Assembly (NCBI RefSeq): GCF_003634695.1
Contig: NZ_RBWV01000012.1
Span: 124,001 to 188,000 of the forward strand
Origin: Motilibacter peucedani
GTDB lineage: Bacteria > Actinomycetota > Actinomycetes > Motilibacterales > Motilibacteraceae
DNA: 64,000 bases
Direction: 5' to 3'
Shown here: positions 45,402-54,815 of the stretch, piece by piece
Layout of the letters: each line of letters opens with the position of its first letter
How positions within the stretch are numbered: the first letter of the stretch is position 1
Translations under genes and position numbers: made by a program
Notes under the pieces: model-generated
Database searches by the model: none
Told to the model about the DNA's origin: nothing
What the model saw: the letters and a program-made list of their open reading frames with translations, nothing else

Positions 45402-45875
45402 TCACTCGCGGTCGAGCGCCCGCAGGACCGCGGTGGTCACCACCGCGTACCCGGCGTGGGGCACCACGTCCGAGACCCAGTCGCCCGCCGACCACTCGCG
45501 CGGGTCGGTGACCCCGAGGGTCGTCATCGGCCCGTTGCTGGCGACCAGCACCGTGCCCGTGGCGAGCAGGCTGCCGGCCACGGGACCCGGGCGCACCCCG
45601 AGTGCGCGCAGCACGCCCAGCAGCGCGCCGGTCGAGACGCCAGCCGCGATGCCGGTCAGCGGACCGAGGCCGGCGACGCGCGCCTGGCGCTGGTCGTCGT
45701 CGCCCGGGACGGTGACGCCGAGCCGGTCGGCCAGCGCCTCGACCGTCTTCTCGGGCGTGCTGCTCGCCGGCCGGGCGCGCACCACCATGTCGAGGTAGGT
45801 GATGGCGTTGAGCGCGGTCGTGCCCGCCGCGCCCGCGGCGGCGCCGGCGAGGACCCGGCTCATCAGACGTGTCAT
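45402..45875 (-). CDS. Small integral membrane protein, unknown function
   Basis: The 157-residue protein has a Gly/Ala-rich first helix (about 4-25), further hydrophobic segments at about 70-90, 100-120 and 138-152, and a soluble loop with PEKTVEALADRLGV. I do not recognise the family. I chose the ATG at 45875 because AGGAG lies about seven bases upstream and the membrane segment begins there; an ATG 27 bases earlier has no such site. G/C bias is normal again from here on. Confidence 0.65.
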   Translation of the reverse strand: MTRLMSRVLAGAAAGAAGTTALNAITYLDMVVRARPASSTPEKTVEALADRLGVTVPGDDDQRQARVAGLGPLTGIAAGVSTGALLGVLRALGVRPGPVAGSLLATGTVLVASNGPMTTLGVTDPREWSAGDWVSDVVPHAGYAVVTTAVLRALDRE

Positions 45876-46017
45876 GCCGCGCTCCTGCCCGCGCGGCCGC
45901 ACGACGGAAACGTCCGGGCGGAGCGGCGCGGACGTCGTCGGGACGTCTGCCTAGACTGCGGCCCGATCCCAGCGCTGCCCCCGCACCAGCCTGGCCAGAC
46001 ACCCGGAGGACGTCGCC

Positions 46018-46998
46018 ATGCCGTGGTTCGACCTGCCCGAAGCCGAGCTCCGCACCTACCGCACCGACACCGTCGAGCCCGACGGCCTCGACGCCTGGTG
46101 GGCCGCGCGGCTGGGCGAGGCGCAGTCGGCGGCGCGCGAGACGACGCTCACGCGCTACAAGCCCGAGGTCTACGGCGACACCGAGGTCTACGACGTCGAG
46201 TTCTCGGGGGCGCGCGGCGACCGCGTACGCGCCTGGTACCTCCGCCCGGCCGGCGCCGGCGACGGCCCGCACCCGGTGCTGGTGACCTACATCGGCTACG
46301 GCGGCGGACGCAGCCTGCCGCTCGACCACCTCGTGTGGCCGGGCGTGGGCATCGCCACGCTGGTGATGGACACCCGCGGGCAGGGCGGGCGCTGGTCGGT
46401 CGGCGCCACCCCCGACGGCGAGGGCACCTCCTCGGAGCGCTCCGAGGTGATGACGCGCGGCATCGCGAGCCCGGAGACCTACTACTACACGCGCCTCTAC
46501 GTCGACGCCGCCCGCGCGGTCGAGGTGGCCAAGGGCCTGCCGGGCGCCGACCCCTCGCGCATCGGCGTGACCGGCGGCAGCCAGGGCGGGGCCCTCTCGC
46601 TGGCGGCAGCGGCGCTCAAGCCCGCCGACGTGCGGGTCTGCGCGGCCGACGTGCCGTTCCTCTGCGACATCCAGCGGGGCATCACGCTCACCGCCGCGAC
46701 CCCCTACCGCGAGGTCGCCGACTTCCTCGCGGTGAACGCCGCGCTCGTCGACGCGGCCCGCAACACCCTGCGCTACGTCGACAACGCGCTGCTCGCGTCC
46801 CGCATCACGGCCGACACCTACGTCAGCGTCGGGCTCATGGACGAGATCTGCCCACCGTCGACGGTCTTCGCCGCCTACAACGCGGTGGGCGCGCCGAAGC
46901 AGATCGAGGTCAACCCGTTCGGCGTCCACCAGCACAGCCGCGTCCACGACGAGGTGAAGGTGGCCTTCGTCCGCGAGCGGCTGCTCGCCGGGAGGTGA
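46018..46998 (+). CDS. Acetyl xylan esterase / cephalosporin C deacetylase family (CE7)
   Basis: The 326-residue esterase has the CE7 pattern: MPWFDLPEAELRTYR start, RGQGG (DTRGQGGRWS), the nucleophile elbow GGSQGG with Ser188, an Asp in GLMDEICPPSTVF and the His in FGVHQHS. It removes acetyl groups from xylo-oligosaccharides or related esters, usually in the cytoplasm as a hexamer; no signal peptide is present. CGGAGGA lies about nine bases before the ATG. It stands alone. Confidence 0.93.
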   Translation: MPWFDLPEAELRTYRTDTVEPDGLDAWWAARLGEAQSAARETTLTRYKPEVYGDTEVYDVEFSGARGDRVRAWYLRPAGAGDGPHPVLVTYIGYGGGRSLPLDHLVWPGVGIATLVMDTRGQGGRWSVGATPDGEGTSSERSEVMTRGIASPETYYYTRLYVDAARAVEVAKGLPGADPSRIGVTGGSQGGALSLAAAALKPADVRVCAADVPFLCDIQRGITLTAATPYREVADFLAVNAALVDAARNTLRYVDNALLASRITADTYVSVGLMDEICPPSTVFAAYNAVGAPKQIEVNPFGVHQHSRVHDEVKVAFVRERLLAGR

Positions 46999-47054
46999 CG
47001 ACAGGAAGACGGCAGGGGTGACGCAGCCCACACCGCCGAACTAGGCTGGACCCC

Positions 47055-47246
47055 GTGAACGGGTCGAGCTGCAGCGGCGGTGCGGTGCTGGCGGTGATCG
47101 CCGCCGCGCCGGTGGCCGAGGCGCTGTGCACCGCCCGGCCCGACGACGCGCGGGCGCCCCGGCCGGGCGAGCGCGACGCCGGTCAGCCCGTGACCGGCTC
47201 CAGCAGGCCGTGCTCGCGCACCGCCTCGAGCCCGAGGACCTTGTAG
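47055..47246 (+). CDS. Possible leaderless small ORF (63 aa), doubtful
   Basis: A GTG preceded by TAGGCT and seven bases (GGACCCC), identical in layout to the proA start. The product would have a hydrophobic stretch (GGAVLAVIAAAPVAEAL) and two cysteines, then a charged tail. Its last 64 bases run antisense to recQ. Only the start signal supports it. Confidence 0.25.
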   Translation: MNGSSCSGGAVLAVIAAAPVAEALCTARPDDARAPRPGERDAGQPVTGSSRPCSRTASSPRTL

Positions 47247-48766
47247 CCCTCCTGCTCGAAGAGCACGACGACCTTGTCCTCCTCGTAGCTCATCACCAGC
47301 CCGTCGCCGAACGTCGGGTGGCGCACGGTCGACTGCACCGCGTACGGCGCGTCGACCGGGGTCTCGGCGGCGACCTCGGCCGCCTTGCCCGACTCGCAGG
47401 TGTCGCAGTAGCCGCACGGCTCGGGCAGGTCCTCGCCGAAGTAGCCCAGCACGAACTGGCGCCGGCAGCCCGAGGTCTCGGCGTAGCCGCGCATCATCTC
47501 GATGCGCGAGCGCTCCATCCGGTGGCGGGCCTCGTCCTCCTCGAGCGCTGCCTCGACGCTGCCGGCGCCCTCGAGGGCGTTGATCAGCCGGGGGAGCTTG
47601 CGGGGGCCGAAGCCGGTGCGCTCGGCCAGCGCCTCGCGGTCGAGCCCGGCGGCCAGGCCCTTGGCGACGGCCCGCAGGTCGGCCTCCTTGAGCCGGCCGG
47701 AGGCGAAGAACGTGCGCAGGCCGAGGTCCTCGGGCCGGTAGAACAGCACGACCTCGGCGGGCTCGCCGTCGCGCCCGGCGCGCCCGACCTCCTGGTAGTA
47801 CTCGTCGAGCGAGCCCGGCACCGAGGCGTGCAGCACCGTGCGCACGTCGGCCTTGTCGACGCCCATGCCGAACGCGCTGGTCGCCACCATGACGTCGGTG
47901 CCGCCCGTCATGAAGTCCTCCTGGACCTGCTCGCGCAGCGACGTGCGCAGGCCGGCGTGGTACGCGGTCGCGCGCAACCCGAGCTCGGCCAGCGAGCCCG
48001 CGACCTCCTCGGCCTCGCGCCGGGTCGCGACGTAGACGATCTCGGGCTTCGGCGAGGAGGCCGCGCGCAGCAGCACCTGCTCGCGCTGCTCGGCGGCGTC
48101 GGCGCAGCGCACGACCTCGAGGTGCAGGTTGGGCCGGGCGAAGCCCTGGACCAGCAGGAACGGGTCGCGCAGCCGGAGCCGCTCGACGATGTCGTCGCGG
48201 ACCGGCGGCGAGGCCGTCGCGGTGAGCGCGATGACGGGCGGGTGGCCCAACGCGTCGACGAACTCGCCCAGGCGCAGGTAGTCGGGGCGGAAGTCGTGCC
48301 CCCACGACGAGACGCAGTGCGCCTCGTCGACCGCGACCAGCGAGGGCTTGACGCGCACCACGTCCTCGAGCACCTCGGGGTTGGCGAGCTGCTCGGGCGC
48401 GAGGAACAGGAACTCGACCTCCCCGGAGGCGAGGTCGGCGAACGCCCGCTCGCGCTCGGCCGCGCCCACCGACGCGCTGACCGTCACCGCCCGCGAGCTG
48501 GCGCCCAGCCGGTCGAGCGTGTCGGCCTGGTCCTGCTGCAGCGCGATCAACGGGGACACGACCAGCGTCGGGCCGTCGATCAGCAGCGCCGGCAGCTGGT
48601 AGGTCGCCGACTTCCCGCCTCCGGTGGGCATCACGACGAGCGCGTCGCGCCCCTCGAGCACCGCCGCGACCGCCTCCGCCTGGCCCGGCCGCAGCTCGTC
48701 CCAGCCGAACACCTCCCGCGCGGTCTCGCGCACCTTCTCGCTCAGCTCCTGCTGCCCTGTGCTCAC
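47183..48766 (-). CDS. recQ: ATP-dependent DNA helicase RecQ
   Basis: The 527-residue helicase has Walker A MPTGGGKS (Lys52), DEAH box with the aromatic-rich loop VDEAHCVSSWGHDFRPDY, and motif VI QEVGRAGRDG. A RecQ-type zinc site follows (C of GCRRQF and CGYCDTC). The winged-helix part is short and there is no HRDC domain, as in other compact actinobacterial RecQ proteins. It unwinds DNA 3' to 5' in repair. The GTG at 48766 gives the normal start. Bases 46999-47182 contain no other supported gene. Confidence 0.95.
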   Translation of the reverse strand: MSTGQQELSEKVRETAREVFGWDELRPGQAEAVAAVLEGRDALVVMPTGGGKSATYQLPALLIDGPTLVVSPLIALQQDQADTLDRLGASSRAVTVSASVGAAERERAFADLASGEVEFLFLAPEQLANPEVLEDVVRVKPSLVAVDEAHCVSSWGHDFRPDYLRLGEFVDALGHPPVIALTATASPPVRDDIVERLRLRDPFLLVQGFARPNLHLEVVRCADAAEQREQVLLRAASSPKPEIVYVATRREAEEVAGSLAELGLRATAYHAGLRTSLREQVQEDFMTGGTDVMVATSAFGMGVDKADVRTVLHASVPGSLDEYYQEVGRAGRDGEPAEVVLFYRPEDLGLRTFFASGRLKEADLRAVAKGLAAGLDREALAERTGFGPRKLPRLINALEGAGSVEAALEEDEARHRMERSRIEMMRGYAETSGCRRQFVLGYFGEDLPEPCGYCDTCESGKAAEVAAETPVDAPYAVQSTVRHPTFGDGLVMSYEEDKVVVLFEQEGYKVLGLEAVREHGLLEPVTG

Positions 48767-48874
48767 GAGGGCAGCCTGTGCCCGGGCCGGGCGCCCGGCA
48801 ACCGCAAGCCGTCGGGGCCGCTCGCGGGGGTTCGCCCGAACAGGCGCTTCAGTTCCTCGGGTCGAGGGCCGAGA

Positions 48875-49822
48875 ATGGCGGGTGTGAGCGGTATCTGGAG
48901 CGACGAGCTCGTACGTCTGCGCACGGGTGCGCACGACGCCGTACGCCGTGTGCCGGGAGGCGCGGTCGCCGTCCTGTGCGCGGCGCTGACCCTGGTCACG
49001 GTCGTGGCCGGCGGCCTGGCGGTCGCCGTGCCGTCCGCGGCGCCGCTGGTGGTCGTGCCGGTCGCGGTCGCCGCCAGCGCGCTGCTGCCGCCCTCGCGGC
49101 CGCGCGTCCTGCTCGCCCTGCTGTGCGGCCTGGCGGCCGCGACAGCGCTGGCCGAGCTGGGCCTCTGGCTCCGCGACGCGCGCACCGTCGGCGGCACGCT
49201 CGCGCTGGCCGCTGCGTACGCCATGGCCGGCGCCCTCTCGCTCGTGCTCGGCGCGCGCGAGCGCACCCTGCGCCTCGCGCTCGAGGTGTCGCGGGCAGCG
49301 GTCGACGCGGTCAGCGTGAAGGACCCGCTCACCGGCGTCGCCAACCGCCACGGCCTCGACCTGCTGGGCCGCCAGGTCGTCGAGACCGCGCGCCGCCAGG
49401 GCGACGCGGCGCACTGCACGTTCGTCGAGATCGGCGGGCTCGCCGAGGCCCGGGTCTCCCACGGCCCGGAGGCCGTGGCCGACGTGCTCGTCGCGCTGGC
49501 CGAGGCGATCAAGGGCGTCACCCGCACCACCGACGTCGTCGCCCGCTGGAAGGACCCGGTCTTCTGCGTCGTCGGCCAGGGCGCCGGCATGGACCCGGCC
49601 GAGCTCGAGCGCCGGGTGCGCAAGCAGCTCGGCGCCGACGCGGCCCTCGACCGCAGCGTGTGGTCCGGGCGCATCACCGTCGGCGGCGCCATGCTGCCGC
49701 CGTGGGACGCCGGCACCCTCGAGACCCTCGTCGTCCGCGCGGCCGAGGAGCTGCGCGCCCGCACCAGCGTGCGCCGCCCCGCCGTGGGCTCGCCCGTCCC
49801 GCGCCACGACCCCGCCACCTGA
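48875..49822 (+). CDS. Membrane protein with degenerate GGDEF domain
   Basis: The 315-residue protein has four hydrophobic segments (about 28-125) and a C-terminal GGDEF-type domain beginning KDPLTGVANRHGL (about 149-161). At the place of the GGDEF motif it reads ARWKDPVF (residues 223-230), so diguanylate cyclase activity is very unlikely. It may bind nucleotides, dimerise or act as a receptor. ATG 48875 has GAGGG six bases upstream; GTG 48884 is an alternative. It is divergent from recQ. Confidence 0.82.
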   Translation: MAGVSGIWSDELVRLRTGAHDAVRRVPGGAVAVLCAALTLVTVVAGGLAVAVPSAAPLVVVPVAVAASALLPPSRPRVLLALLCGLAAATALAELGLWLRDARTVGGTLALAAAYAMAGALSLVLGARERTLRLALEVSRAAVDAVSVKDPLTGVANRHGLDLLGRQVVETARRQGDAAHCTFVEIGGLAEARVSHGPEAVADVLVALAEAIKGVTRTTDVVARWKDPVFCVVGQGAGMDPAELERRVRKQLGADAALDRSVWSGRITVGGAMLPPWDAGTLETLVVRAAEELRARTSVRRPAVGSPVPRHDPAT

Positions 49823-49861
49823 CGCCCCGACGCTGCTCCTCGGCGGCTGCTCCCGCTGCGT

Positions 49862-49867
49862 TAGAGT
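49862..49867 (+). promoter_or_regulatory. Candidate -10 element of the leuS leader
   Basis: TAGAGT followed by seven bases and the leader-peptide ATG at 49875, suggesting that translation starts at the mRNA 5' end. Confidence 0.5.
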
Positions 49868-49874
49868 CGTCCCC

Positions 49875-49910
49875 ATGAGCACCCGGCTCCTCCTCGTCGT
49901 GCCGCGCTGA
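49875..49910 (+). CDS. leuS leader peptide, 11 aa with three consecutive Leu codons
   Basis: The reading frame MSTRLLLVVPR ends 109 bases before leuS. Three CTC Leu codons (49887-49895) are followed by two Val codons. Such Leu runs sense charged tRNA-Leu in attenuation systems. No ribosome-binding site precedes the ATG, but a TAGAGT box seven bases upstream fits leaderless translation. The stop codon (49908-49910) lies directly before GGCTCG, the presumed antiterminator arm. Confidence 0.7.
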   Translation: MSTRLLLVVPR

Positions 49911-49973
49911 GGCTCGACGCACGACAGGCGAGAGCAGCGCGGCGAGCCCCTCGGTCCTCCGGGGGGCTCTCGC
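49911..49973 (+). promoter_or_regulatory. Attenuator-like alternative hairpins upstream of leuS
   Basis: Terminator candidate: 11-bp stem 49944-49954 with 49959-49969 (one G-U pair), 4-base loop. Antiterminator candidate: GGCTCG (49911-49916) pairs with CGAGCC (49943-49948), which would block the terminator's left arm. A further stem GCGAGAGC (49928-49935) with 49966-49973 also competes. A ribosome stalled at the Leu codons leaves 49911-49916 free; one at the stop codon covers it. No T-run follows the hairpin. Confidence 0.65.
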
Positions 49974-50019
49974 ATAGGGGGCCGGTGAGAGCGGACGACA
50001 CGGAGCGGCAGGCAGCGGG

Positions 50020-52893
50020 ATGACGGCGGAGACAGCGGCAGGCGCGGCAGCGGCACAGGCCCGGCCGGGTGCGCACGGTTCGGGCGCCGAGGGCGTCCCC
50101 GCCCACCGCTACACCGCGGCGGTGGCGACCGGCATCGAGGCCCGCTGGCAGGAGCGGTGGGCGCGGGAGGGCACCTTCGAGGCGCCCAACCCGGTCGGTG
50201 CCCTGGCCGGGGAGGTCGGCGACCGCCCGCGCCGGTTCGTGATGGACATGTTCCCCTACCCCTCGGGCTCGGGGCTCCACGTCGGCCACCCGCTGGGCTA
50301 CATCGCCACCGACGTCTACGGCCGCTTCTCGCGCATGGCGGGCTTCAACGTCCTGCACACCCTGGGCTACGACGCGTTCGGGCTGCCCGCCGAGCAGTAC
50401 GCCGTCCAGACCGGGCAGCACCCGCGCATCACGACCGAGCAGAACATCGCGACCATGCGCGAGCAGCTGCGCAAGCTGGGCCTGGCCCACGACCCGCGCC
50501 GCTCGATCTCCACCATCGATCCCGACTACTACCGCTGGACGCAGTGGATCTTCCTGCAGGTCTACGGCGCGTGGTTCGACGAGGTGGCGGGCAGGGCCCG
50601 CCCGATCACCGAGCTGGAGGCCGAGTACGCGTCCGGCGAGCGGCCGACCCCCACTGGTGCACCGTGGTCGTCGCTGTCGCCGGCCGAGCGGGCCGACCTG
50701 CTCGACGCGCGCCGGCTGGCCTACTCCGCCGAGGCGCCGGTCAACTGGTGCCCCGGCCTGGGCACGGTGCTGGCCAACGAGGAGGTCACCGCCGAGGGCC
50801 GCAGCGAGCGCGGCAACTTCCCCGTCTTCAAGCGCAACCTGCGCCAGTGGATGATGCGGATCACCGCCTACGCCGACGCCCTCGTCGACGACCTGGACCA
50901 GCTCGACTGGCCTGAGCCGGTCAAGCTCATGCAGCGCAACTGGATCGGGCGGTCGCGCGGTGCGCACGTCGACTTCGCGTTCTCGCCGTCGGTGTCCGTA
51001 CGCGTGTTCACCACCCGTCCCGACACGCTGTTCGGCGCCACCTACGTCGTGCTGGCGCCCGAGCACGAGCTCGTGGGTGCGCTGACCGCCGCCGAGTGGC
51101 CTGCAGAGGTCGACCCGCGGTGGACCGGCGGTGCCGCGACGCCGGCGGAGGCGGTGGCCGCGTACCAAGCCCGTGCCGCCGCCGAGACCGAGGAGGAGCG
51201 CACCTCCGAGGCCCGCGAGAAGACCGGTGTCTTCACCGGCTCCTACGTCACCAACCCGCTCTCCGGCGCGCAGCTGCCGGTCTTCATCGCCGACTACGTG
51301 CTGGCCGGCTACGGCACCGGCGCGATCATGGCCGTGCCCGCCGAGGACCAGCGCGACTGGGACTTCGCCGCCGTCTTCGGCCTGCCGCACGTGCGCACGG
51401 TGCAGCCGCCCGAGGGCTGGGAGGGCGGGGCCTACACCGGCGAGGGCGAGACCATCCACTCCGGCTTCCTCGACGGGCTGTCGCGGACGGAGGCCAAGGC
51501 CGCGGCCATCGCGAGGCTCGAGGAGCTGGGCGCCGGGCAGGGCACCACCACCTACAAGCTGCGCGACTGGCTGTTTAGCCGCCAGCGCTACTGGGGCGAG
51601 CCGTTCCCCGTCGTCTACGACGAGGACGGCCGCGTCGTGCCGCTGCCCGAGTCGATGCTGCCCGTCACGCTGCCCGAGGTCTCGGACTACTCGCCCCGCA
51701 CCTACGCCCCCGACGACGCGCAGAGCTCTCCGGAGGCGCCGCTCGGCCGCAACCGGGAGTGGGTCGAGGTCGTGCTCGACCTCGGTGACGGGCCGAAGAC
51801 CTACCGCCGCGACACCAACACGATGCCCAACTGGGCAGGCTCGTGCTGGTACCACCTGCGCTACATCGACCCCCTCGACTCGGAGCGGCTGGTCGAGCCC
51901 GAGAACGAGAGGTACTGGATGGGCCCTGCGGGGTCCGACAGCGTGGGCGGCGTCGACCTCTACGTCGGCGGCGTCGAGCACGCCGTGCTCCACCTGCTCT
52001 ACAGCAGGTTCTGGCACAAGGTTCTGCACGACCTGGGCCACGTGTCGAGCTCCGAGCCTTACCACAAGCTCTTCAACCAGGGCTACATCCAGGCCTACGC
52101 CTACACCGACTCGCGCGGCGTCTACGTGCCCGCGGCCGAGGTCGAGGAGGTCGACGGCGGCTACGTGCACGACGGCCAGCCGGTCACCCGCGAGTACGGC
52201 AAGATGGGCAAGTCGCTGAAGAACAGCGTCACGCCCGACGAGATGGCGGCCGACTACGGCGCCGACACGCTGCGCCTCTACGAGATGGGCATGGGCCCGC
52301 TCGAGGTGTCGCGGCCGTGGGAGACGCGGGCGGTCGTCGGCTCCTTCCGCTTCCTGCAGCGGCTGTGGCGCGTCGTGGTCGACGAGGAGACCGGCGAGAC
52401 CGTCGTCTCCGACGAGGCCGCGCCCGACGACCTGCGGCGCGTGCTGCACCGCACGATCGACGGCGTGCGCGCCGACTACGAAGGCCTGCGCTTCAACACC
52501 GCCGGCGCCAAGCTCATCGAGCTCAACAACGCCATCACCAAGCGCGGCGGCTCCGCGCCGCGGGAGGTGGTCGAGCCGCTCGTGCTCATGCTGGCCCCGC
52601 TCGCGCCGCACATCGCCGAGGAGCTGTGGTCGCGGCTGGGGCACACCGAGACGCTGGCCTACGCGCCGTTCCCCGTCGCCGACCCGGCCTACCTGGTCGA
52701 GGACACCGTCACCTGCGTCGTGCAGGTGGGCGGCAAGGTCCGCGACCGGCTCGAGGTGTCGCCGTCGGTGTCCGACGACGAGCTCCGCGCGCTGGCCCTG
52801 GCGGCCGAGGGCGCGCGCCGGGCGCTGGGCGACCGCGGCGTACGCACCGTCATCGTGCGCGCGCCGAAGCTCGTCAACATCGTGCCCGCCTGA
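50020..52893 (+). CDS. leuS: Leucyl-tRNA synthetase
   Basis: The 957-residue class I synthetase charges tRNA-Leu. It has the HIGH motif as HVGH (residues 87-90), a CP1 editing domain (about 250-500, with the Thr-rich [14 protein letters not shown] and DxxD-type region near [12 protein letters not shown]), and KMGKS at 728-732. The anticodon-binding domain follows and the C-terminal domain ends in the family's [12 protein letters not shown]. An N-terminal extension of about 30 residues is Ala-rich. The ATG at 50020 lacks a strong ribosome-binding site. Expression is probably controlled by the leader region upstream. Confidence 0.97.
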   Translation: MTAETAAGAAAAQARPGAHGSGAEGVPAHRYTAAVATGIEARWQERWAREGTFEAPNPVGALAGEVGDRPRRFVMDMFPYPSGSGLHVGHPLGYIATDVYGRFSRMAGFNVLHTLGYDAFGLPAEQYAVQTGQHPRITTEQNIATMREQLRKLGLAHDPRRSISTIDPDYYRWTQWIFLQVYGAWFDEVAGRARPITELEAEYASGERPTPTGAPWSSLSPAERADLLDARRLAYSAEAPVNWCPGLGTVLANEEVTAEGRSERGNFPVFKRNLRQWMMRITAYADALVDDLDQLDWPEPVKLMQRNWIGRSRGAHVDFAFSPSVSVRVFTTRPDTLFGATYVVLAPEHELVGALTAAEWPAEVDPRWTGGAATPAEAVAAYQARAAAETEEERTSEAREKTGVFTGSYVTNPLSGAQLPVFIADYVLAGYGTGAIMAVPAEDQRDWDFAAVFGLPHVRTVQPPEGWEGGAYTGEGETIHSGFLDGLSRTEAKAAAIARLEELGAGQGTTTYKLRDWLFSRQRYWGEPFPVVYDEDGRVVPLPESMLPVTLPEVSDYSPRTYAPDDAQSSPEAPLGRNREWVEVVLDLGDGPKTYRRDTNTMPNWAGSCWYHLRYIDPLDSERLVEPENERYWMGPAGSDSVGGVDLYVGGVEHAVLHLLYSRFWHKVLHDLGHVSSSEPYHKLFNQGYIQAYAYTDSRGVYVPAAEVEEVDGGYVHDGQPVTREYGKMGKSLKNSVTPDEMAADYGADTLRLYEMGMGPLEVSRPWETRAVVGSFRFLQRLWRVVVDEETGETVVSDEAAPDDLRRVLHRTIDGVRADYEGLRFNTAGAKLIELNNAITKRGGSAPREVVEPLVLMLAPLAPHIAEELWSRLGHTETLAYAPFPVADPAYLVEDTVTCVVQVGGKVRDRLEVSPSVSDDELRALALAAEGARRALGDRGVRTVIVRAPKLVNIVPA

Positions 52894-52910
52894 CGCGGGC
52901 TCGGGTCCCC

Positions 52911-53747
52911 GTGGGCGGCGTGGCGGTGGTCACCGACTCGACCGCCTGCCTGCCCGCCGCCCGGGCGGCGGCGGCCGGCGTCACCGTCGTGCCGCTGCGC
53001 GTCGTCCTCGGTCCCCGCGAGGGCGCGGAGGACGAGATCGCGCCGGCCGAGGTGGCCGAGGCGCTGCGCCGACGCGTACGCGTGACGACCTCCGCCCCGT
53101 CGCCGCGGGCGCTGCGGGCCGCCTACGCCGCGGCGATGTCCGCCGGTGCCACCGGGGTCGTCTCGGTGCACCTGTCGACGTCGTGGTCGGGCACCCTGGC
53201 GGCCGCGCAGTCCGCCGCAGCCGAGGCGCCGCTCCCCGTGACGGTCGTCGACGCCGGCACGCTGGCCGGCCCGCTCGCCTGGGCCGCGCTCGACGCCGCC
53301 GCCGCTGCCACGGCGGGCGGCTCGCTCGACGAGGTCGCGGCTGCCGCCGGGCGGTCGGCCGAGCGGTCGTCGATGTGGTTCCTGGTGCCGACGCTCGAGC
53401 ACCTGCGGCGCGGCGGGCGCATCCGCACCGGCTCGGCGCTGCTCGGCACGGCGCTTGCGGTCAAGCCGATCCTGCGGGTGCACGGCGGCGCCCTCGAGAC
53501 CGTGGACCGGGTGCGCACGCTGGCCCGCGCGCTCGACCGGCTGGTCGAGGTGACCTCCGGGCCGGTGGCCGGCTCGTCGCGGGTGACGGTGCACCACCTG
53601 GGCGACGCCGACCGGGCGGCGGAGCTGGTCGCCCGGCTCGCGCCGCTGACCGCCGCGACCGTCGAGGTCGTCGAGGTCGGCGCCGTCATCGGTGCGCACG
53701 TCGGCCCGGGCGTGCTCGCGGTGGCCGTCGACGGGGTCGCTCCTTAG
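52911..53747 (+). CDS. DegV family protein (fatty-acid-binding)
   Basis: The 278-residue protein starts with VAVVTDSTACLP and contains TSAPSP, HLSTSWSGT and LEHLRRGGRI, the conserved DegV motifs that cradle a fatty acid. In Firmicutes relatives (FakB) deliver fatty acids to a kinase; FakA is not encoded here. The GTG at 52911 lies 18 bases after leuS; GTG 52920 is an alternative. It is placed between leuS and comEA, as in other actinobacteria. Confidence 0.9.
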   Translation: MGGVAVVTDSTACLPAARAAAAGVTVVPLRVVLGPREGAEDEIAPAEVAEALRRRVRVTTSAPSPRALRAAYAAAMSAGATGVVSVHLSTSWSGTLAAAQSAAAEAPLPVTVVDAGTLAGPLAWAALDAAAAATAGGSLDEVAAAAGRSAERSSMWFLVPTLEHLRRGGRIRTGSALLGTALAVKPILRVHGGALETVDRVRTLARALDRLVEVTSGPVAGSSRVTVHHLGDADRAAELVARLAPLTAATVEVVEVGAVIGAHVGPGVLAVAVDGVAP

Positions 53748-53836
53748 CCCTCTCCACTCGCTAGCGCTGTCCACAGGGTGCGCGGGCGCCGTCCCCAGGC
53801 CCGCTCGTGCCCGTGGTCCCCGGCTCGTGCGCTGCC

Positions 53837-53842
53837 TAGCGT
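53837..53842 (+). promoter_or_regulatory. Candidate -10 element, leaderless start of comEA
   Basis: TAGCGT followed by seven bases and GTG 53850. Confidence 0.4.
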
Positions 53843-53849
53843 CGGGCGG

Positions 53850-54815
53850 GTGCCAGCACGTACGCGCCGCGACCCCGGCCCCGACGCGGCAGTCCGCCTG
53901 CGGCAGGTGCTGGGGCTCGAGGACGACGCCGGTGAGCCCGACGAGCCCTTCGAGGACGCGCCGGTCCCCGAGGACTGGGCGCTCGGCGGTGCGCGGGGGC
54001 CGGGTGCGCACCGGGCGCGGCGGCCAGCCCGCTCGACCGGTCGGCTGCGGGCGGCGCTCACCGACCGGCTCCCGGTGACGATCCGCGCCGGGCTGGTCGC
54101 CGTGCCTCCAGCAGCGGCCGTGACCCTGGTCGTGGTGGTGGCAGTCGCCGGTCTCGCCGTCGCGGGGCTGTGGGCGCTGCACCGGCCGAGCGTCACCGCA
54201 GCGCCGCCGAGGGTCGTCGCGGGCGCGTCCGCTCCGGCGGGCGTCGCGGCGGCGCCTGCTGGCTCCGGACCGTCGGCCTCCGGGGCGGCTCCGCAGCTGT
54301 CGTCCGGGACGGCCGCGCAGCCGTCGCCCGGCGCCGCTGCCGGGGCGCCGATCGTGGTGGACGTCGCGGGCCGGGTACGGCGTCCCGGCGTGGTCGACCT
54401 GCCCCCCGGCTCGCGGGTCGTCGACGCGATCGACGCCGCAGGCGGCGCGCTGCCGGGTGCCGACCTGCGCCCGCTCAACCTGGCCCGCAAGCTCAGCGAC
54501 GGCGAGCAGGTGCTCGTGCTGGCCGGGGGAGAGGTGCCTCCGGTGGCAGCGGCGCCCACGGGTGGGGGAGCGTCCGGCTCTGCCGGGGGCGTGCCGTCCG
54601 GCGCGACGGGCACCAGCCCCGGGTCGCCGCTCGACCTCAACGCCGCGACGGTGCAGCAGTTCGACGGCCTGCCGGGCGTCGGGCCCGTGCTGGCGCAGCG
54701 GATCGTGGACTGGCGCACGGCGCACGGCCGGTTCACCGCTGTCACCGAGCTGCAGGAGGTCACCGGTATCGGCGCCTCCCGCTTCGAGGACCTCAAGGAC
54801 CTGGTGCGGGTGTGA
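53850..54815 (+). CDS. comEA: ComEA-type DNA-binding protein
   Basis: The 321-residue protein has a long cytoplasmic N-terminus, a membrane helix (about 87-107), an Ala/Pro/Ser linker, an SLBB domain (about 168-230, VVDVAGRVRRPGVVDLPPGSRVVDAIDAAGG) and a C-terminal helix-hairpin-helix pair (about 257-321, LDLNAATVQQFDGLPGVGPVLAQRIVDWR). The latter binds DNA in competence systems. The GTG at 53850 lacks a ribosome-binding site but has TAGCGT seven bases upstream. The stop overlaps the comEC start (GTGA). Confidence 0.92.
   Translation: MPARTRRDPGPDAAVRLRQVLGLEDDAGEPDEPFEDAPVPEDWALGGARGPGAHRARRPARSTGRLRAALTDRLPVTIRAGLVAVPPAAAVTLVVVVAVAGLAVAGLWALHRPSVTAAPPRVVAGASAPAGVAAAPAGSGPSASGAAPQLSSGTAAQPSPGAAAGAPIVVDVAGRVRRPGVVDLPPGSRVVDAIDAAGGALPGADLRPLNLARKLSDGEQVLVLAGGEVPPVAAAPTGGGASGSAGGVPSGATGTSPGSPLDLNAATVQQFDGLPGVGPVLAQRIVDWRTAHGRFTAVTELQEVTGIGASRFEDLKDLVRV

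Noticed and set aside
49861-52644. Long antisense frame opposite leuS
   Set aside because: A shadow of leuS. Its composition (Val/Asp/Arg/Gly) and lack of motifs match other shadows.
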